Made by a program: the position numbers and the translations under genes | Part shown: positions 24,614 to 32,464 of the stretch, piece by piece | Layout: each line of letters starts with the position of its first letter | How positions within the stretch are numbered: the stretch's first letter is position 1 | Notes under the pieces: model-generated | What the model was told of the DNA's origin: nothing | The model's input: the letters and a program-made list of their open reading frames with translations, nothing else | The model's database searches: none | DNA from: Flintibacter muris | Lineage (GTDB): Bacteria > Bacillota > Clostridia > Oscillospirales > Oscillospiraceae | Assembly (NCBI RefSeq): GCF_943192995.1 | Contig: NZ_CALPCP010000037.1 | Coordinates: forward strand, 1 to 36,075 | Length of the DNA stretch: 36,075 nt | Reading direction: 5' to 3'

Positions 24614-25621
24614 ATGACGCGCATTCAACTGGGAAGTACCGGCATCACCATTGAGAAAAACGGCTTTGGCTGCCTGCCCATCCAGCGCATCTCCAAAGAG
24701 GATGCGGCCTATCTGCTCCACAAGGCGGTGGATGGCGGCATGACCTATTTTGACACCGCCCGGGCCTACTCCGACAGCGAGGAGAAGGTGGGCTGTGCCT
24801 TTGCCGGCATGCGGGACAAGGTGGTTATAGCCACCAAGACGGGGGCTCAGACCGCCGGGGACATGTGGAAGGACCTGGAGACCAGCCTGGAGAAGCTGGG
24901 CACCGACTATATCGATGTCTACCAGTTCCACAACCCCGCCTTCTGTCCCAAGCCCGGCGGGGAGGACGGCCTGTATGACGCCGCCCTGGAGGCCAAAAAG
25001 CAGGGCAAGATCAGGCATATCGCCATCACCAACCACCGGCTGGCCGTGGCCCATGAGGCCATTGACTCCGGGCTGTATGAGCTGCTCCAGTTCCCCTACA
25101 GCTATCTGTCCGGCCTCCAGGAGCAGGAGCTGGTGGACAAGTGCCGGGACAAAGGGATGGCATTTGTGGCCATGAAGGGAATGGCCGGCGGCCTGCTGCG
25201 GGACGGAATTGCTGCCGCCGCCTGGATGCAGCAGCAGGAGGGCGTGGTCCCTATCTGGGGGGTGCAGCACCAGTGGGAGCTGGACCAGTTCCTGTCCTGT
25301 GTGGCAGAGACCCCGGAGCTCACCCCGGAGCGTCAGGCCGTGATCGACCATGACCGGGCGGAGCTCACCGGCGACTTCTGCCGGGGCTGCGGCTACTGTA
25401 TGCCCTGTCCCATGGGTATTGAGATCAACCAGTGTGCCCGCATGGCCCTGATGGTCCGCCGGGCCCCCGCCGCCGCCTGGCTCAACGAGTATTGGCAGGG
25501 TGAGATGAAGAAAATCGAGACCTGCCTCCACTGCGGCCAGTGCGCCGCCAAGTGCCCCTACGGCCTGGACACCCCCCGGCTCCTTCAGGATAACTACAAA
25601 GACTATTGGACCCATTTTTAA
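24614..25621 (+). CDS. Aldo/keto reductase with C-terminal [4Fe-4S] ferredoxin-like domain
   Basis: 335 aa. N-terminal AKR barrel with the catalytic tetrad visible: D47 (FDTARAY), Y52, K75 (TKTGA) and H106 (QFHNP). The C-terminal ~85 residues carry two cysteine sets, CRGCGYCMPC (C256, C259, C262, C265) and CLHCGQCAAKC (C304, C307, C310, C314), each ending in Pro-Met/Tyr-Gly as in two-cluster ferredoxin modules. This type is common in anaerobes and may couple NAD(P)H or ferredoxin electrons to carbonyl reduction; the substrate is unknown. ATG 24614 has AGGAGG six bases upstream. It follows the broken protease gene by nine bases and ends the plus-strand block. Confidence 0.9.
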   Translation: MTRIQLGSTGITIEKNGFGCLPIQRISKEDAAYLLHKAVDGGMTYFDTARAYSDSEEKVGCAFAGMRDKVVIATKTGAQTAGDMWKDLETSLEKLGTDYIDVYQFHNPAFCPKPGGEDGLYDAALEAKKQGKIRHIAITNHRLAVAHEAIDSGLYELLQFPYSYLSGLQEQELVDKCRDKGMAFVAMKGMAGGLLRDGIAAAAWMQQQEGVVPIWGVQHQWELDQFLSCVAETPELTPERQAVIDHDRAELTGDFCRGCGYCMPCPMGIEINQCARMALMVRRAPAAAWLNEYWQGEMKKIETCLHCGQCAAKCPYGLDTPRLLQDNYKDYWTHF

Positions 25622-25625
25622 TCAA

Positions 25626-25662
25626 CAAACCGCCGCGGACCGGTTGGGTCCGCGGCGGTTTG
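25626..25662. terminator. Bidirectional terminator between convergent genes
   Basis: A 16-bp perfect stem CAAACCGCCGCGGACC with loop GGTTG, followed by TTTT on the plus strand and flanked by A's on the other side. It lies five bases after the reductase stop and just before the 71-aa gene's stop on the minus strand. Confidence 0.9.
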
Positions 25663-25664
25663 TT

Positions 25665-25880
25665 TTAGTACACCCGCAGCACGCAAATGGACTGCGCGCC
25701 GATCTGAGGGGGAAGGCTGGCGGTCATAATGCCGTCATAGACGATACGAACCTGGTCGCCCGCGGCCAGATTGCAGGTGGAGTTGTTGGTGTTTACCAGC
25801 ACCTCCTGGCCGTTGGCGTTGTCGGTAACCAGTACCTGGGAGCCCCAGGCCCGGACGACGGTGGCGATCATAGTCACCAT
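25665..25880 (-). CDS. Small conserved-looking protein, 71 aa
   Basis: MVTMIATVVRAWGSQVLVTD, then an Asn-rich turn, an AGDQVRIVYDG strand and a final QSICVLRVY. The alternation of hydrophobic strands and turns suggests a small beta-barrel. No signal peptide, no membrane helix. ATG 25880 has AGGAGG eight bases upstream, an excellent site. It lies 63 bases after the guanylate-kinase-like gene, probably as the last gene of that message. I do not recognise the family. Confidence 0.7.
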   Translation of the reverse strand: MVTMIATVVRAWGSQVLVTDNANGQEVLVNTNNSTCNLAAGDQVRIVYDGIMTASLPPQIGAQSICVLRVY

Positions 25881-25943
25881 GGAAGTCACCTCCTGTTGGA
25901 TGGAATCCGTGATATCCTATGCGCCGGAGGCGGGGAAGGTGCC

Positions 25944-26516
25944 TCACAGGCTGTGGTACAGCGCCTCAAATTGGGTCAGGCAGTCCTCAATCCCCCCACC
26001 AGTGTGGATGGAGTGGAGGTTGGGCAGGCGGGAGAGTGCCTCCGGGGAGAAATCCGCCTGGTCAGCCAGAAAGCGGCGGCACAGCTCGGTGTAGTCGGGA
26101 CGCTCCTGCCGCTCCTCCCGCTCCAGGCACCGCAGCAGCCGGGTGCGGTCGTCCGCCTCCAGATAAATCACACGCACCGCCTCCCGGTCGTAGGCCTCCA
26201 TCAGGGCCTGAGCCCCCTCCAGGGTGGTGATGAGCAGCCGGTCTGTGTCCAGCTGAAAGCGGAGAGTAAAATAGGTCCACAGGCCCTGGGCGGTGTGGTA
26301 CTCCCGCTTTTCCACCACGTCACCCTGGGCCTCGTACTGACGCAGCTGGTCCTGGGTGACAAAACGGTAGTTCTGTCCGTCCACCTCCCCCGTCCGCCGG
26401 GGGCGGGTGGTGCAGGGAATCACCGGGACCAGCTCCGGATACCGCTCCAGAATGTGGTGATAGAGGGTGTCCTTCCCGGAACAGCTCTTGCCCACCAGAC
26501 AGAACACACGGCTCAT
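25944..26516 (-). CDS. Guanylate kinase-like P-loop protein (non-canonical)
   Basis: 190 aa. The P-loop GKSCSGKDTLY is near the N-terminus, and a guanylate-kinase nucleotide-binding stretch follows (CTTRPRRTGEVDGQNYRFVT, with the expected Arg and Glu-Asp positions). The last third (LRCLEREERQERPDYTELCR) fits the lid and C-terminal helices. The P-loop differs from housekeeping Gmk (GPSGVGKGT), so this is probably a paralogue rather than the essential enzyme. ATG 26516 overlaps the upstream stop by four bases (ATGA), showing coupled translation with the editing protein. Substrate unproven. Confidence 0.8.
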   Translation of the reverse strand: MSRVFCLVGKSCSGKDTLYHHILERYPELVPVIPCTTRPRRTGEVDGQNYRFVTQDQLRQYEAQGDVVEKREYHTAQGLWTYFTLRFQLDTDRLLITTLEGAQALMEAYDREAVRVIYLEADDRTRLLRCLEREERQERPDYTELCRRFLADQADFSPEALSRLPNLHSIHTGGGIEDCLTQFEALYHSL

Positions 26517-27694
26517 GACGGACACGTCCCTTCGCGGGAGCTGGCTTGGAAAAAGGCATTGATCTCCTGCCGGGATGCCTGGAGCGAGCCCTGGACAAAG
26601 TCCGGTTTGCCGCCGCCCCGGCCGTCGAGTGCCTGGTTCAGCTCCTTGACGAAGCTGCGCAGATCACCGTCCAGCTGGCCGATGGCGTATTTGTAGCCGG
26701 AAGAGTCGTCCCCGGAGAAGCAGGCGCAGAAACCGGAGCCGCCGCAGGCGCGCAGCACCGCGCCGCACAGCCGGCGCAGGCCGTCGGGGGAGAGGCCGTC
26801 CTCAAACAGGACCACATCCCCAAGCCCGGCGTACTGTTCGGCCAGCTGGGCAAAGCGGGCGTCCTCCAGCGAGATGAGGCGGCTTTTCAGGGCGGCGTTT
26901 TCCGCCAGCAGCCGCTCCGCCGTTGCCCCCGTCTCAAAGACCTTGGCGGACAGCAAATGGGATACCTTGGTGTTTTGTTCCATCACGCCGCTGAGATACC
27001 TCAGGGCCCGTCCGCCGCACACCAGCTCAATGCGCACGCCCTCCCGGAACTTCTGCATGGACAGCAGCTTAATCAGCCCCACCTGGGCGGGAGAATTCAC
27101 ATGGGTGCCGCAGCAGGCGCAGCAGTCCGCGCCGGGGAACTCCACAATACGTACCTGGCCGGTGAGCTCCTTTTTGCTCCGGTATGTGATGTGCTCCAGC
27201 TCCTGGGGGGAGGGGTAGATGATTTTCACAGGGGAGTTGATGTGCCAGAGGTGCCGGTTGGCGGTTTCCTCCAGCAGGGCGAACTGCTTTTCGGTGAGAG
27301 GGCGGTCAAAGTCAATGGTGACCACCTCTGCCCCCAGATGGAAGCCCACATTCTCACAGCCCCACAGGGCGTGGGCCAGCCCAGAGACAATGTGCTCCCC
27401 CGAGTGCTGCTGCATCAGGTCGAACCGCCGGTCCCAGTCTATTATGCCGGTGACCCTGGCACACGCCTCAATGGGGTGACTGCAGGTGTGGACAATCTCG
27501 CCCTCCCGGGTGTGGACCTCCAGCACCTTTACATCCCCCAGCTTTCCGGTGTCCCAGGGCTGGCCGCCCCCCTCGGGGTAGAAAGCCGTGCGGTCCAAAA
27601 TCACATCAAAGCCCTTTTTCCCCTTGACACAGGAGAGGACCTTGGCCTCAAATTTGACGATAAAGGCGTCCTGTTCATATAATTTTTCTGTCAT
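26513..27694 (-). CDS. Alanyl-tRNA editing protein, AlaX long form with DHHA1 domain
   Basis: 393 aa. Hydrolyses Ser or Gly wrongly attached to tRNA-Ala. The AlaRS-like editing core has zinc ligands HSGEH (97-101) and CCGTH (194-198). It is preceded by an N-terminal barrel with RTAFYPEGGGQPWDTG. A coiled stretch (about 245-280) leads to a C-terminal DHHA1-type domain ending in GRGGGKPDFVQGSLQ, with the Gly-rich motif found at the end of AlaRS. It lacks any synthetase domain, so it is a free-standing trans-editing factor. ATG 27694 overlaps the gpsA stop (ATGA). Confidence 0.92.
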   Translation of the reverse strand: MTEKLYEQDAFIVKFEAKVLSCVKGKKGFDVILDRTAFYPEGGGQPWDTGKLGDVKVLEVHTREGEIVHTCSHPIEACARVTGIIDWDRRFDLMQQHSGEHIVSGLAHALWGCENVGFHLGAEVVTIDFDRPLTEKQFALLEETANRHLWHINSPVKIIYPSPQELEHITYRSKKELTGQVRIVEFPGADCCACCGTHVNSPAQVGLIKLLSMQKFREGVRIELVCGGRALRYLSGVMEQNTKVSHLLSAKVFETGATAERLLAENAALKSRLISLEDARFAQLAEQYAGLGDVVLFEDGLSPDGLRRLCGAVLRACGGSGFCACFSGDDSSGYKYAIGQLDGDLRSFVKELNQALDGRGGGKPDFVQGSLQASRQEINAFFQASSREGTCPS

Positions 27695-28692
27695 AGATAG
27701 CTTTCATCCCTCTCAGAACGCTTTGCCCGCTGCATCAGGTTGGTGATGACAGTGTGAACGTCCCGGCCCTCATACAAAACCTCGTAGGCGGCCTGGGCAA
27801 TGGGCATCTCCACCCCCGCCTTCTGAGCCAGGGCGCGGGCGTTGGCGGCGGCGTAGTAGCCCTCCACCACAGCGCCGATCTCCTTCACAGCCTCGTCCAC
27901 CGGCTTGCCCTGACCAATCAGGATGCCGCAGCGGCGGTTGCGGGAGTGCATGGAACAGCAGGTGACAATCAGGTCGCCCACCCCGGCCAGGCCGGTAAAG
28001 CTGTCCTTGCGCCCCCCCAGGGCCACCCCCAGCCGGGCCATCTCGGCCAGGCCACGGGTCATGAGCAGGGCCTTGGTGTTGTCGCCATAGCCCATGCCGT
28101 CGCAGCAGCCGGCGCACAGGGCAATGATGTTTTTCAATGCCGCGCAAATTTCGGTGCCAATCTTGTCGTCGCTGGTATATACCCGGAAGCGCTGGTTCAT
28201 AAACAGGTCCTGAACCTTCTCTGCAGCGGCCAGGTCCTCAGAGGCCACCACCACGCCGGTGGGGATATGCCGCCCCACCTCCTCGGCGTGGGAGGGCCCG
28301 GACAGCACCACCACCGGGCACTTGCCCTGGACCTCCTCCTCAATCACCTGGCTCAGACGGAGGGAGGTGTCCTTCTCAATGCCCTTGGACACCGACACCA
28401 GAATGGTGCCCGGATCAGCCAGCTCCTTGAGCTGGCGGGCGGTGGTCCGCACGGCGAAAGAGGGCGTGGCCACCACCACCAGCCCGCAGCCCTTTACAGC
28501 CGCCATGTCGGTGGTGAGTTTCAGGCTTTCAGGCAGAGGCACCCCCTTGAGCATGGGGTTTTCCCGCTTCTCCCGGAGGACGGCGGACTCCTCCTGCGTG
28601 TAGGACCACAAGGTCACATCGCTTCCGTTTTCCAGCAGCAGTAGAGCCAGAGCCGTCCCCCAGGCGCCGCTGCCAAGGACTGTGGTTTTCAT
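27691..28692 (-). CDS. gpsA: NAD(P)-dependent glycerol-3-phosphate dehydrogenase
   Basis: 333 aa, normal length. Reduces dihydroxyacetone phosphate to sn-glycerol-3-phosphate, the backbone acceptor used by PlsY just upstream. Rossmann fold GSGAWGTALA near residue 7-16, VVATPSFAVR, SKGIE, LSGPSHAEEV, the catalytic-lysine block ALKNIIALCAGCCDGMGYGDN, and the C-terminal GLAGVGDLIVTC. Cytoplasmic. ATG 28692 has GGGAGG eight bases upstream; the longer frame to 28752 runs into the palindromic repeat and was rejected. Overlaps the editing-protein gene by four bases. Confidence 0.96.
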   Translation of the reverse strand: MKTTVLGSGAWGTALALLLLENGSDVTLWSYTQEESAVLREKRENPMLKGVPLPESLKLTTDMAAVKGCGLVVVATPSFAVRTTARQLKELADPGTILVSVSKGIEKDTSLRLSQVIEEEVQGKCPVVVLSGPSHAEEVGRHIPTGVVVASEDLAAAEKVQDLFMNQRFRVYTSDDKIGTEICAALKNIIALCAGCCDGMGYGDNTKALLMTRGLAEMARLGVALGGRKDSFTGLAGVGDLIVTCCSMHSRNRRCGILIGQGKPVDEAVKEIGAVVEGYYAAANARALAQKAGVEMPIAQAAYEVLYEGRDVHTVITNLMQRAKRSERDESYL

Positions 28693-28716
28693 ACAAATTA
28701 CCTCCCACTTATAATA

Positions 28717-28862
28717 GCCTTCCCCCCACAGGGGGGAGGTGCCCCAGTGCACACACTGGGGCGGATGAGGGGAACCAAAGGTCTGCCGTTCTTACGATTA
28801 TAATCACAGACCCTTGGTCAACCTCATCCGTCACGGCTTCCCCTTGAAAAGGGGAAGGCTTT
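28717..28862. repeat. Composite palindromic repeat between plsY and gpsA
   Basis: Left half: CCTTCCCCCC-aca-GGGGGGAGG, variable stem GCCCCAGTG-cac-ACACTGGGGC, GGATGAGGGG. Core about 28775-28828 (A+T-rich). Right half: CCTCATCCGTCACGG, then CTTCCCC-ttgaaaa-GGGGAAG and a T-run. Its right end meets the plsY stop codon. Same plan as 2748-2884, with a different outer palindrome. Confidence 0.78.
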
Positions 28863-29507
28863 TTACGCTTCCTTATGATGCAGACTGAACTTGTTTTCCG
28901 TCCCGGTGAGCAGGCGGTGGATATTGGCCCGGTGCATGTACAGGATGAGCCCGCCGATAAGGATAGACAGAGCCAGCAGCACCGTGTCCTGGTAGACGAA
29001 CCAGGTGGCAAAGGGGAAGGAGGCCCCCGCCCAGCAGGAGCCCAGGGAGACATACCGGGTGAGCAGGACCAGTACGATAAACCCGCCCCAGACCACCAGG
29101 GCAATCCGCCAATCCAGCATAATGGCTATAGTCCCCCCGGAGAGGATGCCCTTGCCCCCCTTGAAGTGGAACATGCAGGGGAACATGTGCCCCAGCAGAC
29201 ACCACAGGCCGGCCCAGTATTTTGCCAAAATGACTGCCTCAGCCGGTGTGTTGACGATATCAGCGGCGATCCATATGGCAACGACCGCTTTCAGCACGTC
29301 GCACAGGATGACCACCAACGTCAGAAAGCCGCCAAAGGTGCGGTAGAAGTTGGTCAGTCCGGCGTTGCCGCTGCCGTGGGTGCGAATGTCGTCCCGCAGG
29401 ATATATTTGGAGACAATGACCGCGCCGTTAAAGCAGCCGCAGAGGTAGGCGCAAAATGCAATGGTAACAAAGAAAAAGGGGGCGTTGGCGGGCAGATAGT
29501 CAAGCAT
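28863..29507 (-). CDS. plsY: Acyl-phosphate:glycerol-3-phosphate acyltransferase PlsY
   Basis: 214 aa, about five to seven membrane helices. Transfers the acyl group from PlsX-made acyl-phosphate to glycerol-3-phosphate, giving lysophosphatidate. All three family motifs are present: GSGNAGLTNFYR (motif 1), HMFPCMFHFKGGKGI (motif 2) and HRANIHRLLTGTENKF (motif 3). ATG 29507 has AGGAGGGG five bases upstream; der stops two bases before the ATG. The C-terminus Lys-Glu-Ala-stop is the same, down to the bases, as that of topA, both next to a palindromic repeat. Confidence 0.96.
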   Translation of the reverse strand: MLDYLPANAPFFFVTIAFCAYLCGCFNGAVIVSKYILRDDIRTHGSGNAGLTNFYRTFGGFLTLVVILCDVLKAVVAIWIAADIVNTPAEAVILAKYWAGLWCLLGHMFPCMFHFKGGKGILSGGTIAIMLDWRIALVVWGGFIVLVLLTRYVSLGSCWAGASFPFATWFVYQDTVLLALSILIGGLILYMHRANIHRLLTGTENKFSLHHKEA

Positions 29508-29509
29508 CC

Positions 29510-30835
29510 TTACCCCTCCTTGTCGCTCCGCTCACGGACGGTGAGGCGTACCGGGGTGCCCTCCAGACCGAAGGTGGAGCGGATCTGGTTTTCGATATAC
29601 CGCTGGTAGGAGAAGTGGAACAGCCTGGAATCATTGCAGAAGCAGACAAAGTGGGGGGGCTTGATGCCCACCTGGGTCATATAGTAGACCTTCAGCCGCC
29701 GGCCCTTGTCGGTGGGGGGCTGAACCCGGGCGGTGGCGTCGGCCAGCAGGGAGTTGAGCATACCGGTGGTAATACGCATGGCCGCCTGATTGTTCACGTA
29801 GTTGATGAGCTCAAACAGCCGGTCCACCCGCTGGCCCGTCAGAGCGGAGATAAAGACAATGGGGGCGTAGGTCATATAGCTCAGGTCCCGCATCACGTCC
29901 TGGCGCATTTTGTCCATGGTCTTGCCGTCCTTTTCAATGGCATCCCACTTGTTGACCACAATGATGCAGGCTTTTCCCGCCTCGTGGGCCAGGCCGGCCA
30001 CCTTGGTGTCCTGCTCGGTGACCCCCTCCTGGGCGTCAATCATGATGAGGCAGACATCAGAGCGCTCAATGGCCATGGTGCCTCGGAGGACAGAAAATTT
30101 TTCAATGCGGTCGTCCACTTTGGACTTCTTCCGCATTCCGGCGGTGTCGATAAACAGGAATTTGCCCTGCTCGTTCTCGAAGAAGCTGTCCACCGCGTCC
30201 CGGGTGGTGCCCGCCACGTTGGAGACAATCACCCGCTCCTCACCGAGAATCCGGTTGACCAGGGAGGACTTGCCCACATTGGGCTTGCCTATAACCGCCA
30301 CCTTGACCACATCCTCCTCCTCCTCTTCCTCCTCCTCGGGAGGGAAGTGGTCAAAGCAGGCGTCCAGCAGGTCGCCAGTGCCGTGGCCGTGGACGGCGGA
30401 TACGGCGATGGGGTCGCCCAGCCCTAAGTTGTAGAACTCATAGATGTCCGGGTTCTCCCGGCCGGTCTGGTCAGCTTTGTTCACCGCCAGTACCACCGGC
30501 TTGCCGGAGCGCAGCAGCATATTGGCCACCTCCTGGTCGGAGGCGGTCATGCCGGTTTTGATGTCGCAGACAAAGACAATCACGGTGGCGGTGTGGATGG
30601 CGATCTCCGCCTGCTCCCGCATAAAGGACAGAATCTGGTCATCTGTCCCCGGCTCAATGCCGCCGGTGTCCACAATGTCAAAGACGCGGTTTCGCCACTC
30701 ACACTGGGCATACAGCCGGTCCCGGGTTACCCCGGGGATGTCCTCCACAATGGACAGCCGCTGTCCGCACAGCTTGTTGAACAACATGGACTTGCCCACA
30801 TTGGGCCGGCCCACTATGGCAACTAAAGGTTTCAT
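29510..30835 (-). CDS. der: Ribosome assembly GTPase Der (EngA)
   Basis: 441 aa. Acts in 50S subunit maturation. Two tandem GTPase domains: GRPNVGKS (9-16) with DTGG and NKAD, and GKPNVGKS (183-190) with DTAG and NKWD, then a C-terminal KH-like RNA-contact domain (about 355-435). The inter-domain linker carries eight consecutive glutamates (E167-E174), a simple GAG/GAA tract. ATG 30835 has GGAGG six bases upstream; the longer frame to 30865 is within the repeat and rejected. The order DUF512-der-plsY-gpsA is usual in Clostridia. Confidence 0.97.
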   Translation of the reverse strand: MKPLVAIVGRPNVGKSMLFNKLCGQRLSIVEDIPGVTRDRLYAQCEWRNRVFDIVDTGGIEPGTDDQILSFMREQAEIAIHTATVIVFVCDIKTGMTASDQEVANMLLRSGKPVVLAVNKADQTGRENPDIYEFYNLGLGDPIAVSAVHGHGTGDLLDACFDHFPPEEEEEEEEDVVKVAVIGKPNVGKSSLVNRILGEERVIVSNVAGTTRDAVDSFFENEQGKFLFIDTAGMRKKSKVDDRIEKFSVLRGTMAIERSDVCLIMIDAQEGVTEQDTKVAGLAHEAGKACIIVVNKWDAIEKDGKTMDKMRQDVMRDLSYMTYAPIVFISALTGQRVDRLFELINYVNNQAAMRITTGMLNSLLADATARVQPPTDKGRRLKVYYMTQVGIKPPHFVCFCNDSRLFHFSYQRYIENQIRSTFGLEGTPVRLTVRERSDKEG

Positions 30836-30850
30836 ATGGTTCCTCCTCTC

Positions 30851-30984
30851 AAGGCCCCTTCGCAAAGGGGGCTCCGCCCGAAGGGCGGTGGGGGTTTTCT
30901 TCAGAGACAGATGAGTTTCGATTGGGGAAAACCCTCCGTCATCCGCTGCGCGGATGCCACCTCCCTTTGCGAAGGGAGGCTTTT
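30851..30984. repeat. Composite palindromic repeat between DUF512 gene and der
   Basis: About 134 bp. Left half: GCCCCTTCGCAAAGGGGGC, variable stem CCGCCC-gaa-GGGCGG, TGGGGGTTTTC. Core with GTTTCGATTGG. Right half: GAAAACCCTCCGTCAT, variable stem CCGC-tgc-GCGG, then ACCTCCCTTTGCGAAGGGAGG and TTTT. The fixed parts match the copy at 2748-2884 nearly base for base while both variable stems differ yet still pair. Confidence 0.82.
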
Positions 30985-30993
30985 GGTACTCCT

Positions 30994-32370
30994 CTACGGA
31001 TTATACCGGTAAAATTCCTCGTTTTCCCAGGCCAGGTGCTGGGTTTCGGGGGTGAGCCGGATGCCCAGCATGGCGTCCAGCAGCTCATAGCCGTCCTGGG
31101 GGACAGCGGTGACAGGCACGCCCAGCTCCCGCTCCACATCGTCAGTGGTCACGTCGTCCAGGAAGACGTTCTCCCCGGCCCGGAGCATGCTGGCGGGGAT
31201 AAGCAGCCGCTGACCCAGGTTTTTGCCTTGGAGCTGCTGGATAAGGTCCCCTCCGGTGACCAGCCCGGCCACGGTGATAGTCTCTCCAAAGAAACGATTG
31301 ACAATGGGATAGACCTGCCCCTCTATTGTACCACATTTTTCCCTGGCTTGTCCCACTAATTTTGCCAAAAATGGGGCAGCGGATACTCCTGTGGCAATGG
31401 AGAAGGGGACTGTCCCCTCCATCTCCTGGGGCTCCATCAACTCCAGAGCCCTGGAAAACTCCCGTGACAGCAGGGTGAGCATCCCCACCCCGTTGTCCAG
31501 CTGGGTAAAGTCCTCAAAGTAGTCCTCCGGAGGGAGCTCCCGCCCGGCCAGCAGGTAGAACTCGTCGGAGCACCACACAAGCCTGGTGCCGTGTTCCGCC
31601 AGGTGCCTGGCGGCGAAGGCCTCCACCTGGCCGATCAGGGCGGAGGCGGTGTCCCGGGTGTAGGTTTGCAGGGGGTAGAGCCCCTCACGGTATTTGGTTA
31701 CCCCCACCGGCACCACCGACACGCTGTTTACCGCCGGGAACATGGCGGCCAGGTCCTTCAGGGTGCTGTCCAGGGCCGGACCGTCGTTGACGCCGGGGCA
31801 GGAGACGATCTGGCAGTTCATAGTGATGCTGTGGGCGGCAAAGCGCTCCATAATGTCGATCCCCTCCCCGGCCCGGGGATTTTTCAGCATTTCCGCCCGC
31901 AGTGCCCGATCGGTGGTGTGGACGGAGATGTTGATGGGGGAGATGCGCAGGTCAATAATCCGCTGCACCTCCCGGGGGGAGAGGTTGGTAAGCGTGAGGT
32001 AGTTGCCCAGCAGAAAGCTGAGGCGGGCGTCGTCGTCCTTGAAGTAGAGGGAGGGCCGCATCCCAGGCGGCATCTGGTCCACAAAGCAGAAGATGCAGCG
32101 GTTGGCGCAGGAGCGGGCACGGTCCATCAGGTAGGTCTCAAACTCCAGGCCCAAGTCCTCCCCTTCACCCTTTCGTACCCGCAGGGAGCGGACCGTCCCG
32201 TCCGGAGCTTTCAAGGTCAGCTCCAGCCGGGGGTCGTAGCTGTAGAACTTGTAGTCCAGCACGTCCACAATGGGGTGGCCGTTGATGTGGGTCAGGGTCT
32301 CCCCGGGCAGCACCCCCGCCCGGCTGGCCGGACTGCGGGGGTCCACCGATTTCACGGCCGTCATGCTCAT
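30994..32370 (-). CDS. DUF512 family protein with PDZ-like and iron-sulfur (radical-SAM-like) domains
   Basis: 458 aa. An N-terminal PDZ-like domain (about 1-65: SPASRAGVLPGETLTHINGH) is followed by a cysteine cluster CANRCIFCFVDQMP (C88, C92, C95) like a radical-SAM motif with altered spacing (C-x3-C-x2-C), and the C-terminal DUF512 domain (about 215-430). The biochemical role is not established; its usual place beside der suggests a housekeeping function. ATG 32370 has AAAGGAGG seven to eight bases upstream. It has a good promoter and is the first gene of the run to 25665. Confidence 0.88.
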   Translation of the reverse strand: MSMTAVKSVDPRSPASRAGVLPGETLTHINGHPIVDVLDYKFYSYDPRLELTLKAPDGTVRSLRVRKGEGEDLGLEFETYLMDRARSCANRCIFCFVDQMPPGMRPSLYFKDDDARLSFLLGNYLTLTNLSPREVQRIIDLRISPINISVHTTDRALRAEMLKNPRAGEGIDIMERFAAHSITMNCQIVSCPGVNDGPALDSTLKDLAAMFPAVNSVSVVPVGVTKYREGLYPLQTYTRDTASALIGQVEAFAARHLAEHGTRLVWCSDEFYLLAGRELPPEDYFEDFTQLDNGVGMLTLLSREFSRALELMEPQEMEGTVPFSIATGVSAAPFLAKLVGQAREKCGTIEGQVYPIVNRFFGETITVAGLVTGGDLIQQLQGKNLGQRLLIPASMLRAGENVFLDDVTTDDVERELGVPVTAVPQDGYELLDAMLGIRLTPETQHLAWENEEFYRYNP

Positions 32371-32398
32371 GGACGCGCCTCCTTTCCAATATCTCCCC

Positions 32399-32427
32399 AT
32401 TTTACTATAAATGTGTGCCCAATGCAA
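32399..32427 (-). promoter_or_regulatory. Promoter of the DUF512-der-plsY-gpsA operon
   Basis: Minus strand TTGCAT (32427-32422), 17-base spacer, TAAAAT (32404-32399), about 28 bases before ATG 32370. Confidence 0.75.
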
Positions 32428-32436
32428 GAGCGGAAA

Positions 32437-32459
32437 AGCGGGAGCGTAATGCTCCCGCT
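32437..32459 (-). terminator. Terminator after the Uma2-like gene
   Basis: Minus-strand hairpin AGCGGGAGC-attac-GCTCCCGCT followed by TTTT, a few bases after the Uma2 stop. Confidence 0.8.
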
Positions 32460-32464
32460 GGGTG

